Of a stretch of DNA of 64,000 nt, positions 26,201 through 34,600 are shown in pieces (positions within the stretch are counted from its first letter, which is position 1; each line of letters begins with the position of its first letter). The notes under the pieces are model-generated. The model was not told the origin of the DNA, ran no database searches, and saw only the letters and a list, made by a program, of their open reading frames with translations. This DNA comes from Chitinophagaceae bacterium. GTDB lineage: Bacteria; Bacteroidota; Bacteroidia; Chitinophagales; Chitinophagaceae. Position numbers and translations under genes: made by a program. The stretch lies in assembly GCA_016710935.1 (NCBI GenBank), contig JADJTY010000015.1:124001-188000 (forward strand), in the 5' to 3' direction.

Positions 26201-27651
26201 CCCAAATGGGTGGTTCCGTAGCATCGGCAGGGGATGTAAATGGCGATGGATATAGCGATGTTATTGTAGGGGCCCAGAGTTACGATAATGGGGAAAGCAA
26301 TGAAGGCGCAGCCTTTGTGTACCACGGCAGTGCTACGGGTATCAACACCACCGCAGCAACTACTGTTGAAAGCAACCAGGCAAGTGCCCAAATGGGCGAA
26401 GCCGTGGCTTCGGCAGGCGATGTAAACGGCGATGGATACAGCGATGTTATTGTTGGGGCTTTTTTATACGACAATGGCGAAAGCAATGAAGGCGCAGCCT
26501 TTGTGTACCACGGCAGTGCTACCGGTATCAATACCGCTGCAGCCGCTAACTTAGAGTGCAATCAGGCTAGTGCCCGGATGAGTTGGATCGTAGCTTCGGC
26601 TGGCGATGTAAATGGCGATGGATACAGCGATGTAATTGTTGGGGCTCCTCTTTATGATAATAGCCAACCCGATGAAGGCAGGGCATTTGTGTACCATGGT
26701 AATAGCCCAGGTACTAACAAGCGTAACAACCTACGCCTGTACAATACCAATTTAACCACACCTCTTAACAATACCAATTTCATCTTCGGCAATTTTGGCG
26801 CCGGGCTCTATGCCAAATCGTTTTTAGGCAGAGATAAAGGAAAACTGGTTTGGGAAACAAGATTGAATTATAATGCCTATAGCGGCACACCCATTACCAA
26901 CAGCACTTTTTTTACAGCACAACAGGCAACATATACTGATATGGGTCTTGCTGGCTTTGAGTTTAAAGAGTTGATCAATAAAATATGGGGAGGCAGGTAC
27001 ACTAAAATAAGAGCAAGAATAAAGTATAATCTTACAACAGCTGTTACCGGCCAGGTATATAGCCCATGGCGCAATGTATCAAACATTATTGATGCAAATC
27101 ACTTGGGTGTATTACCAATCGAATTAATTTCTTTCAACGCCGCATGGTTACAAAAAGGTAAAACCGCCCGTCTCGATTTTAAAACTGATAAGGAAAGCGG
27201 TGTTTGTTGTTTTGATGTGGAGAAAAGCAGTGATGGTTTTAATTTTTATCGCATCGGTACATTACAGGCAAAAAATATAAGCGGCATACAATCCTATTCA
27301 TTTATTGATGCAAACGCCACAGGTAAAAAACAATTCTATCGGTTAAAAATAAAAGGTATAGCCGGGCAGCTTGATTACAGTAACATACAGCAATTACAAA
27401 ATGATAAAGCAACAGAAATACTTGTTTTTCCCAACCCAACAACCAATGTATTGCAGTTGCAGTTGAACAAGGCGTATGATAAAATGAACGTGCAGGTATT
27501 TAATGCTTCGGGGCAATTGGTAAAGCAAATGCAGGTTCCTGCATCAAACCAGATCATCACCATACCGGTACAAAATTTAGCCGCAGGTAAGTACTGGTTA
27601 CATTTACAAAGTGCAGATGAAAAACAAGTGTTGCAGTTTGTGAAGCAATAA
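23233..27651 (+). CDS. T9SS-exported protein with 14 FG-GAP repeats (paralogue 2)
   Basis: 1472 residues with the same plan as its upstream neighbour: signal-like start, shared N-terminal domain, 14 FG-GAP units, linker domain and T9SS type A tail (ILVFPNPTTNVLQLQLN to KQVLQFVKQ). The units fall into two classes: 1-7 open with DDANQ-type sequence and have FG, while 8-14 open with VESNQ and have MG. This split is exactly seven plus seven, which argues for two seven-bladed propellers, the second made by recent amplification (186-bp period). A GC-rich 27-bp in-frame insert near residue 49 (23377-23403) is absent from the paralogues. It is convergent with the response-regulator gene. Role unknown; probably surface binding. 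Confidence 0.92.
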   Translation: MLKFLPLAVAISVLPLSNKISNNKTAGNNNRQENFSFFNFKNNNAFNPRPTGSSGRAFEPEKKPTEAWSQNWYATAQENIRQSEYHFTWEEKLRAYCTPNRKNNLRFFYTDKGFSVEPRTTKIPLGEFDPMARPDEIKYITLPNWKVNINLDKKQVGNGKWEIINNKAEYVTDNITVQYINNDEGMRQNFMVHKPLSKSSTLKLNLNIKTKLKNKLNGNRLQFFHKKTNVLNYEDLKVWDANNKPLKASFLKNRKGNYCIQVDTKDAAYPITIDPISTGTAGTPDWLGDDANQPGASFGTSVASAGDINGDGYSDVIIGAPRFDEGASFDEGKAFVYHGSSAGLSLTPNSTPDDVNQTDAFFGDCVASAGDVNGDGYSDVIIGAFLYNDGFADEGAAFVYHGSAAGLSASPASFRADANQLDAAFGRSVASAGDVNGDGYSDVIIGADQFNDGPNTREGRAYVYYGSAAGISASPNSTPDDANQGVAYFGFSVASAGDVNGDGYSDVVIGAYSYDEVPSFTNDGKVYVYHGSAAGLSVSPVNILDGPNENNANLGISVACAGDVNGDGYSDIIAGAIGLDDGGSFDEGAAFIYFGSAGGSAALPGVSISDANQAYAAFGCSVASAGDVNGDGYSDVIIGANLYDDTNTNEGVCFIYYGTTTGLTAAPVSILDDANQDDAGFGSSVASAGDVNGDGYSDVIVGAYFYTDGANAQEGRAFVYHGSATGISTTAAPTVESNQTSAQMGISVASAGDVNGDGYSDVIVGAWAYDNGETDEGRAYVYHGSATGISTTAAATVESNQASANMGYSVASAGDVNGDGYSDVIVGATLYDNGEADEGAAFVYHGSATSISTTAAATLESNQATAQMGISVASAGDVNGDGYSDVIVGAYQYDNGETDEGAAFVYHGSATGIITSAAATVEGNQADAWMGVSVASAGDVNGDGYSDVIVGAFRYDNVESNEGAAFVYHGSATGINTTSAAIVESNQVSAQMGGSVASAGDVNGDGYSDVIVGAQSYDNGESNEGAAFVYHGSATGINTTAATTVESNQASAQMGEAVASAGDVNGDGYSDVIVGAFLYDNGESNEGAAFVYHGSATGINTAAAANLECNQASARMSWIVASAGDVNGDGYSDVIVGAPLYDNSQPDEGRAFVYHGNSPGTNKRNNLRLYNTNLTTPLNNTNFIFGNFGAGLYAKSFLGRDKGKLVWETRLNYNAYSGTPITNSTFFTAQQATYTDMGLAGFEFKELINKIWGGRYTKIRARIKYNLTTAVTGQVYSPWRNVSNIIDANHLGVLPIELISFNAAWLQKGKTARLDFKTDKESGVCCFDVEKSSDGFNFYRIGTLQAKNISGIQSYSFIDANATGKKQFYRLKIKGIAGQLDYSNIQQLQNDKATEILVFPNPTTNVLQLQLNKAYDKMNVQVFNASGQLVKQMQVPASNQIITIPVQNLAAGKYWLHLQSADEKQVLQFVKQ
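23377..23403 (+). repeat. In-frame GC-rich palindromic insertion
   Basis: Compared with paralogues 1 and 3, which read NPFEPEKK, this gene reads NP, nine extra residues RPTGSSGRA, then FEPEKK. The extra DNA is strongly GC-rich in an AT-rich gene, and its arms CCCGTCCG and CGGGCGGG can pair (8 bp with one G-T). Confidence 0.6.
25435..26703 (+). repeat. Seven tandem 186-bp units with exact period
   Basis: Unit starts at 25435, 25621, 25807, 25993, 26179, 26365 and 26551, each exactly 186 bp apart (62 codons), coding VESNQ/LESNQ-type FG-GAP modules. Long blocks are nearly identical between units, much more so than between the DDANQ-type units upstream. Confidence 0.92.
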
Positions 27652-27690
27652 AAAATCAAACCCTTGTACGGTTGAGGCAGCCCCGAAAAT

Positions 27691-27779
27691 GGAACCACAT
27701 AGAAACATCGTACACAAAAGGATGAAACACATAGAAACCTATGTGAAAATCTATGGTTCTATGTGTCTATGTGGTTCAA
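27691..27779. repeat. Dispersed intergenic repeat with inverted ends (copy A)
   Basis: Begins GAACCACATAGAAAC and ends CTATGTGGTTC, so the ends pair as a hairpin. The inner part GATGAAACACATAG...CTATGTGAAAATCTATG closely matches 62284-62336. It lies in the convergent gap between FG-GAP paralogue 2 and the response regulator. Confidence 0.6.
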
Positions 27780-27783
27780 AAAA

Positions 27784-28461
27784 TTATAGTAGCCCTTTTT
27801 GATAAGCCAAATGCAAAGCCTGTGCCCGGCTGTTTACATGCAGTTTGTTGTAAATATTGATGACATGTTTTTTAGCAGTATTGGCGCTAATATCCAAATG
27901 GCTGCCAATTTCTTTATACGATAAACCCTGCACCAGCAATTGCAGTATTTCCTTTTCCCGGTCAGTAAGGTCAAACAGGGTTTTTGAATCGGGGTCGGGT
28001 TGTTTTTGCAATAAGGTAAGCCGGTTGTTTTGTACCAGTTGTAAAATTTTATGGGCAATGCCCGGCGAAATGGGACCGGCACCGCTTTCGTGCATTTGCC
28101 AAAGCATATCCGTTATATTTTCGGCACTTTCGTCTTTTAATAAATAGCCAAAAGCGCCTGCTTTTATGGCTTTAAATATCTTATCCTCATCATCAAAAAT
28201 AGAAAGCACCACAAATTTTACAGAAGGGTAAAAAGAAGACCCTGCTGCAATTGCATCTACCCCGTCCATATTCGGCATTTCCAGATCCATCAGGGTTACA
28301 TCGGGTAGTTTTTCAACCGGCAGTACTTTCATTTTTTCTAAAAAATCTTTACCGTCTTCGGCTATCAGCGTTATTTCAAAATGCCCGTGGCGCAATATTT
28401 TATCTTTTATGATATTGCGGTTACTGGCTTTATCATCTACTATGGCAATTTTTATCGGCAT
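27784..28461 (-). CDS. LuxR/NarL-family response regulator
   Basis: 225 residues. Receiver domain 1 to about 125 with acidic pair Asp9/Asp10, phosphoacceptor Asp59 in VTLMDLEMPNMDG and the conserved lysine in YLLKDES. The C-terminal LuxR-type helix-turn-helix is at about 160-225 (LTDREKEILQLLVQGLSYKE, HLDISANTAKKHV). It lies 69 bp downstream of the large sensor kinase and surely pairs with it. The target promoters are unknown. A palindrome in the kinase/giant-protein divergent gap (31580-31599) is a candidate site. Identity is firm; its regulon is inference. Confidence 0.95.
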   Translation of the reverse strand: MPIKIAIVDDKASNRNIIKDKILRHGHFEITLIAEDGKDFLEKMKVLPVEKLPDVTLMDLEMPNMDGVDAIAAGSSFYPSVKFVVLSIFDDEDKIFKAIKAGAFGYLLKDESAENITDMLWQMHESGAGPISPGIAHKILQLVQNNRLTLLQKQPDPDSKTLFDLTDREKEILQLLVQGLSYKEIGSHLDISANTAKKHVINIYNKLHVNSRAQALHLAYQKGLL

Positions 28462-28530
28462 TATTTTTTTAATTGAACAAATATGTAAAAACTATTTCGT
28501 CTGCGTAATAATCCAACAGGATACCATGTG

Positions 28531-31500
28531 TTAAATCAGCATCGTTACTTTTGTTCCGCTACCCGGCATGGAAGTAACCGTAAAATCAATTCCGGATTCT
28601 GTTGCCCGTTGGCTCATGTTCAGCAATCCATTGCCCTGTTCAACAAGCATCGTCTTCTCATAATCAAAACCCTTACCATCATCAACTACAGTTAACTCCC
28701 ATTTACCATTATGCCGGTTACTTGATAAGCTAATGCTGTCTGCTACAGCATGTTTTACAGCATTGGTTACTGCTTCCTGCACAATCCTAACCACATGCAG
28801 CGCTTTGGTATGATGCAATATTTTTTCTGCAGACGCTTCTCCGGCTGCCTTAAACTGTATGTGCGGATAATAGCGTGCCAGTGCCTGTATAAAATTTTTG
28901 ATCCGCAGCAAACATTCCTCTTCGGTGTAATGATCTTTTTTTAAAGCCCATACAGTTTCTCTTAAAGAAGTAATAATGTCTTTGGAAGCAAACTTCAAAT
29001 CATTCATCAATGCATTTTTTTCATTGATATCGTTTTCTTTTTGCAGCAATTCTGTATTGTATAAAACAGCATTGGCATAAGCACCAATACTATCGTGCAG
29101 GTCGCGGCTTATGCGTTCTCTTTCCAGTTGAATCCTGTGTTCATTTTCCAGTACGTCCAGTTTTTTCTGGTACTTGTTTTTATTGTAGCGGTTAAATGAA
29201 TAAGCCAATATGGCTATCGCCAACAAAATCATCCCGGTTATAAACCACCAGGTTTTCCAAAAAGGCGGGTTAATGGTTATGTGTATTTCCTTCATCGGTT
29301 TTGCGTCCTTATCAAAAAAGCGTCCGGCATAAATCTTAAAAACATATTCACCCGGAGGTAAAAAATAACGCACGGTTTGCAGATCGTTATTCAGTATCCA
29401 ACCCTTATCTATTCCTTCCATCCTGTATTGATAAATATATTGTCCGGGGTTGTTATTTGCCATGGCTATAAAATCAAAAGCCAATGAATTTTGATGATAT
29501 GGAAGGTTGATCTTTTCTATATTCCATACGGCAGTATCTTTAAACGCCTCTTCGTTATTTATTCTGATTTTTGTAAAAAAAAGGTTGATTTTTTCTTCAA
29601 ACCTGCTGATGGCGGCAGGATAAAAACTGCTTACTCCGTTTACACCCCCAAAAAACATTTCGCCATCTTCTGATTGTGCAACCACGTTGGTATTGAATTC
29701 ATTTTCCTGCAAACCGTCATCTTTTGTCAGTTGCAGAAAGCTGTTATCACTGTTTAATTTAAAAATACCCTTATTGCTGCTGCACCACAGCGAACCATTT
29801 TCATCAAAAGCCATGGCATAAATGCATTCATCAGGTAAGCCATTTGTTTTTGTAAGGTGCTTCAATATCCTGCCATCAATATCTATCTTAAAAATGCCTT
29901 TATTACAACCCATATAAATATTCCCCTTTGCGTCTTTAACAAAACATCTTACATAACCTGTATTTTTAAAGGGCATTCTTTTTAGTTCCTTAAACCTTGC
30001 CGTATCCAAAAAAATGAGTTCGTCGTTAGCATGGCTGATGATGGTGCCTTTATAATACAGGCCACCCATGGTATAAGATGTGGTGAATTCATATGCCGTG
30101 CATGTATTGTCAGTAAAACTTGTTCTGTATAATCGTCCCTGCGATTGGGTAATGGCCATTTTCTCATCCTGGTAAAGGCGATTTCCAAAGTAGTCAATTT
30201 TGATGCTGGAGCCCGATAAGGAAGTTGCGGGAAATACTTTAAAACCGGAAAGGTCGGCCTTCAGGGACCATACCCGGTTATCACTGTTACAAAAAAGCAG
30301 GTAGTTTCCCTTGTTGTCTTTTATAATACAGTTGAAATGTTTTGGAAGGCTGTCGCCGGGAATTGTTCTGGTATGTTTAATTAAACGCTGCAATGTATCG
30401 AACACCAGTAATCCATTACCAGATGTGCCCACCAGTATCCTGTTATTTTTCTTATCAGGAAGGATACTAAGTATATTATTATTGTCATCCTTCTTTAATG
30501 TGCCGTAATACCTCACCGGGTAATTGTTCCTGATTATTTTTCTAATTCCCGTTGTAACTGTGCCCAGGCAAAGATTACCGAAATTATCTTCTACCAGCCT
30601 GGCGATAGTGCCCTTTTCGCCAATGGATTCGTTTTGAAAATTCACCAGTTCGGGTCCCAGGGAAAATTTTGCTGTATCAAATTCGTACACCCGTTCGTTA
30701 AAGCTGATAAGGGTTTTGTTCTGCCAGGGTATAATGTTACAGCGGCCAATACTTTGATCATCCTTACCCTTTATAATTATGGTACTGCCTGTTTTTGTAC
30801 TGAAGTTATAAAGATGCAGGGCATTATTGGTTAGGTAGTTGTAATACAATACCTCGTTTTCGGATCTCATTCTCAACAAAAAAGGCGAGGGTGCTTTTAT
30901 GGATTCAGATTGTGCGATAAGTTGTTTTTTTTTCAGGTCCCAGCAGTAAAGAATATCTTTTATCAGAATAACTGTTTTATGATGAATGATATTGCTGCTC
31001 AATGTTGGCCGAAAGTCGGTATTGAATGAATAATCAGGCAGTCCTGTTTTTGTGTTGCTGCTTAGCGTAAATCCCTGCAGGTTAATACCGGTAATATTTC
31101 CATCTACTGTGTACAGAAAAATAACTTGTCCGTCCTCGCCGATAAATTGTGCAGCTTTCTTTATGCCTGCTAATGAATACACCAGAATAAACCGATTGCT
31201 GTTTATTTCGTATTTGCTGATGCCCTGCGAATGGCTGATGAGCAGGTCTCCGTTACTGCAGCGGAAAAACTTTACAAACTTATCATCGGGCAGGCCCGGC
31301 TGTATGGGTACCATGGTAAACTCCCGTCCGTCAAATTTTTGAATACCATTGGGGAAGCTTATCCAGCAAAAATTGTTTTTGTCGTAGGCAATGTCTCCAA
31401 TCGTGCTTTGCAGCAGGCCTTCATTTACACTATAGCTGAAAGAGTTTAAGCGTTCGATGGATTGAGCAATAGCACCATTATAGGTTGCAAGGATAAGAAT

Positions 31501-31536
31501 ACAGCATTTTAGAAAATTTTTGATTCTCAACACCAA
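28531..31536 (-). CDS. Propeller-type sensor histidine kinase (HisKA_3)
   Basis: About 1000 residues. Signal sequence (CCILILATYNGAIAQ), then a large periplasmic region of two-component-regulator propeller repeats (for example CIYAMAFDENGSLWCSSNKG), a Y_Y_Y-type domain near 680-750, one transmembrane helix (TWWFITGMILLAIAILAYSF, about 760), a HisKA_3 dimerisation domain with phospho-accepting His814 in RISRDLHDSIG, and an ATPase domain (LTVVDDGKGFDYE, GNGLLNMSQRA). Such kinases usually sense an external polymer or its fragments. The start codon is not ATG: the candidates are TTG 31536 or GTG 31533. It forms an operon with the response regulator and is divergent from the CARDB giant gene. Confidence 0.93.
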   Translation of the reverse strand: MVLRIKNFLKCCILILATYNGAIAQSIERLNSFSYSVNEGLLQSTIGDIAYDKNNFCWISFPNGIQKFDGREFTMVPIQPGLPDDKFVKFFRCSNGDLLISHSQGISKYEINSNRFILVYSLAGIKKAAQFIGEDGQVIFLYTVDGNITGINLQGFTLSSNTKTGLPDYSFNTDFRPTLSSNIIHHKTVILIKDILYCWDLKKKQLIAQSESIKAPSPFLLRMRSENEVLYYNYLTNNALHLYNFSTKTGSTIIIKGKDDQSIGRCNIIPWQNKTLISFNERVYEFDTAKFSLGPELVNFQNESIGEKGTIARLVEDNFGNLCLGTVTTGIRKIIRNNYPVRYYGTLKKDDNNNILSILPDKKNNRILVGTSGNGLLVFDTLQRLIKHTRTIPGDSLPKHFNCIIKDNKGNYLLFCNSDNRVWSLKADLSGFKVFPATSLSGSSIKIDYFGNRLYQDEKMAITQSQGRLYRTSFTDNTCTAYEFTTSYTMGGLYYKGTIISHANDELIFLDTARFKELKRMPFKNTGYVRCFVKDAKGNIYMGCNKGIFKIDIDGRILKHLTKTNGLPDECIYAMAFDENGSLWCSSNKGIFKLNSDNSFLQLTKDDGLQENEFNTNVVAQSEDGEMFFGGVNGVSSFYPAAISRFEEKINLFFTKIRINNEEAFKDTAVWNIEKINLPYHQNSLAFDFIAMANNNPGQYIYQYRMEGIDKGWILNNDLQTVRYFLPPGEYVFKIYAGRFFDKDAKPMKEIHITINPPFWKTWWFITGMILLAIAILAYSFNRYNKNKYQKKLDVLENEHRIQLERERISRDLHDSIGAYANAVLYNTELLQKENDINEKNALMNDLKFASKDIITSLRETVWALKKDHYTEEECLLRIKNFIQALARYYPHIQFKAAGEASAEKILHHTKALHVVRIVQEAVTNAVKHAVADSISLSSNRHNGKWELTVVDDGKGFDYEKTMLVEQGNGLLNMSQRATESGIDFTVTSMPGSGTKVTMLI

Positions 31537-31579
31537 TAGTTTTTCTCTCTCAAAATACGGTATCCCGCCTGATTTATAT

Positions 31580-31599
31580 AATAATCCAAATGGATTATT
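31580..31599. promoter_or_regulatory. Palindrome AATAATCC-AAAT-GGATTATT in the divergent gap (candidate operator)
   Basis: An 8-bp perfect inverted repeat with a 4-nt centre lies between the kinase and giant-protein starts. Eighteen of its bases (31580-31597) recur exactly in reverse orientation at 46168-46185, after the last gene of the giant-protein set. Confidence 0.5.
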
Positions 31600-31656
31600 T
31601 TAAGCCTTATAGTATATGAATATATTTAAAGTTTCTATTGTCATCAACTAACTGGT

Positions 31657-34600
31657 ATGAAAAAGATTTTATTACTGTTACTCATTTCATTAATCACAGT
31701 AACCGTTGCGGGACAGCAGTCGGAAAGCGAACCCAATAATACTTTTGCTACAGCCGATCTGTTTGATTTTAATGATATATTCACTGCTTCTGTAGGCAAT
31801 GGCGATGGAATAGATTATCATAGACTAAACTACCTGAGCAGCAGAAATTTTTACCTGCTGGTAGAAGCCACCAATATCAGTGGTGGCGATGCTTTTCTGA
31901 AATTTGACATGTATGATGGCCGGGAAGGTGCCGGACTGATTCATACCAGGAATATTTCCAACAACCTGAATATACCTGATGGAGCAACTGTTTATGATAC
32001 CATATACCTATGCAGTCAATCCGTTGATAATTATTTTATTGCTTTTACCACCAACGGAGAATTTGATTACCAGATACAATGGTTCCCGGTATTATCTTAT
32101 TTACCGGAGAACGAACCGAATAATACATCCAATAATGCCAACCCCTTTGCAATTCACACTACAAAGGAGGGCTCTTTACAATATACTTTCCGTGGAAATC
32201 CAACATTTGATTTGATAGACTGGTACCAGTCAGGTGTACTGCCTGCAGGTAATTATAATGATATCAAACTTTATCTCACCGGTGTGAACACCAATTGTAC
32301 AGCAGCAGGAACTAGGAATATCAGTTATATGGTTTTTAAAAGCCCGGACCTTGTTACTCCCTTTGCCCAGGGATTTATCGGGAATACAAACAATGTTGCT
32401 CAATATGAAACCGTGGTAAGTGCTATACCGCTGAGTAATATGCAACAAGGGGATATATTTTATGTGCGCCTTACTTCCAATGCTCCTTTTGGCTACACCC
32501 TTCGCTATACCGACCTGGCGCCATTTTTTGATCCGGAAGATAACTGTTGCATTTATAATGCCATTCATTTGAGACCAGACTCAACTGTTGGCGGAAACGT
32601 TGGAGATTACGACTATGTAAACGATGTGTATATAGATGAGTTTGATACTTACCGTATCATATTACCACATGCGGGTACAGTCAAAATATTCGGCGTAGCC
32701 GAAATGTTTAATTGTGGTAATATCGACAACCCGGCACTTTCCTATGAAGTATTAGATAAATATGGAAATAACCTGCCGGGGGGATATGGTAATATTGCAG
32801 GCTGGATAGGCGACCCACCCTGCGGAGACCTGATCAGAGACACGATTAAGATAAGGGCCTTTCAAGCGGATACTTTTTATCTGCGATTGAATGCTTATAG
32901 AGATTTCGGCGACTACCCCATTATTAACTACAATTTAAAATACCAACTAATAGATAGTGTGGGCAGTGATGTGGAGCCCAATAATGATACCGCTTCTGCT
33001 ATACTAATAGATACCGGGCAAGTAAAAAAAGGGATTGTTGGCTTTAAACGGAACTATTACGAACAGGATATTTTTGATTATTATAAAATCAATATCCCTG
33101 CTGAAGCAAAGGCCACTATTTACCTGAAATCAACCTATCGGGGTGAAACAAGGACAAACAATAGTAATGCTTACCGGCTGGGAATAAATTATATAAATAA
33201 TAATTACACCTATTACTCGCCATCGCAGGCATATAAGCCCATACTATATGCCGACTCGGTGATATATGATACAATACAAATTTGCCCGGTGATGCCGGGT
33301 ACTGCGTACTTCCGGCTTACAGGAGATTTATTCTATGCCCCATATGAATATGAATTTTCTATACGCTATACCGATACCAGCAGTTGGGTAAATGATATTG
33401 AACCCAATGGTAATTTAGCACAATCAATTCCTATAGCGACCAATACAGAAAAAACAGGGCGATTGAACTATTATACCGACCGTATAGGCGTAACGCTGGA
33501 CCACTATGATTATTACCGGGCTGATATGCCTTATGACGGAACCATTAAAGTTTATGTTGAAGCAATGAATATGACCTGTGCCAATTCCAATGGACCGCTG
33601 GTATTTTACCTGAATGACCCGGGGCAACATAACCTCATCACAAGAAATATTGGAAACCTTACCAGTGTGCCGCCGGGTATAACGGTTTATGATACGATCA
33701 CACTCTGTTCAAGAGGTGACACTACCATGTATTTCCTGTTACATTCTCTCCAGCTATTCCGGTATAAACTCCGGTACGAAATAACAGATACAAGTGAAAA
33801 CGATATAGAGCCCAATGGGACATTTACACAGGCCGGGCTGATACGGGGTTCACAAACCAAAAAAGGACATATTGGTTATATATATAACTATAGTTCCAAT
33901 ACCTACGATGGTTATGATTATTACAAGATAGCAGTAGGAGATAATGACAGCCTGAAGCTGATCGTTCAGGGTACCAATATGAGCTGTACCAGCGCCCAGG
34001 AATTAACGTTTAGCCTTTACCGGGGCAATCATTCAACAATACTAACCAGGAATATAGGTAATGTTGCGGCTGTTCCCATTGGCGCAACAGTATATGACAC
34101 AATTAAAATAGCCGTAGTTACTACTGATACTATTTTCATTCGCATAAATGCAGGCACACAGTTCAAATATCAATTCACCACCAATGCGCTGAAACCAACT
34201 TCGCGTTTTTCTATTACCGGTGACACTACAGCCTGCCTGGGTACTTACATATATACTGCACACAATATTACAGATACCGGTATTGTCTATAACTGGAGTT
34301 TGCCGGTGGGCGGAGGTACTATCTCGCATATAGATAGTGTGGCAACAGTGAACTGGATAACAGAAGGAAACAGGACTGTGCGATTGACCATATCCAATGG
34401 AGCCGGAACCTCACTACCCAGGAATTTAAATGTTATAGTAAACGGATCTTTCCCAACACAGGTGCCTGTTGCCTTTAACTTTGCCCGTACCCTCAGCACC
34501 AATTCACTGCCACCGGGTGCTACCTGCCAGTGGTATAAAAATGATACACTGATTGTTGGTGCAACCGACTCATCTTACTATGCAGCCGCGGCTGGCAGCT

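Noticed and set aside
25279..26561. Long open frames on the minus strand opposite the FG-GAP repeats
   Set aside because: They repeat with the same period as the sense repeats, share the same low-complexity composition and have no gene-like starts; they are shadows of the sense coding pattern.
25435..26703. Regular spaced repeats that might suggest a CRISPR-like array
   Set aside because: The period is 186 bp, in frame, and each unit encodes an FG-GAP module; there are no short repeats with unique spacers.
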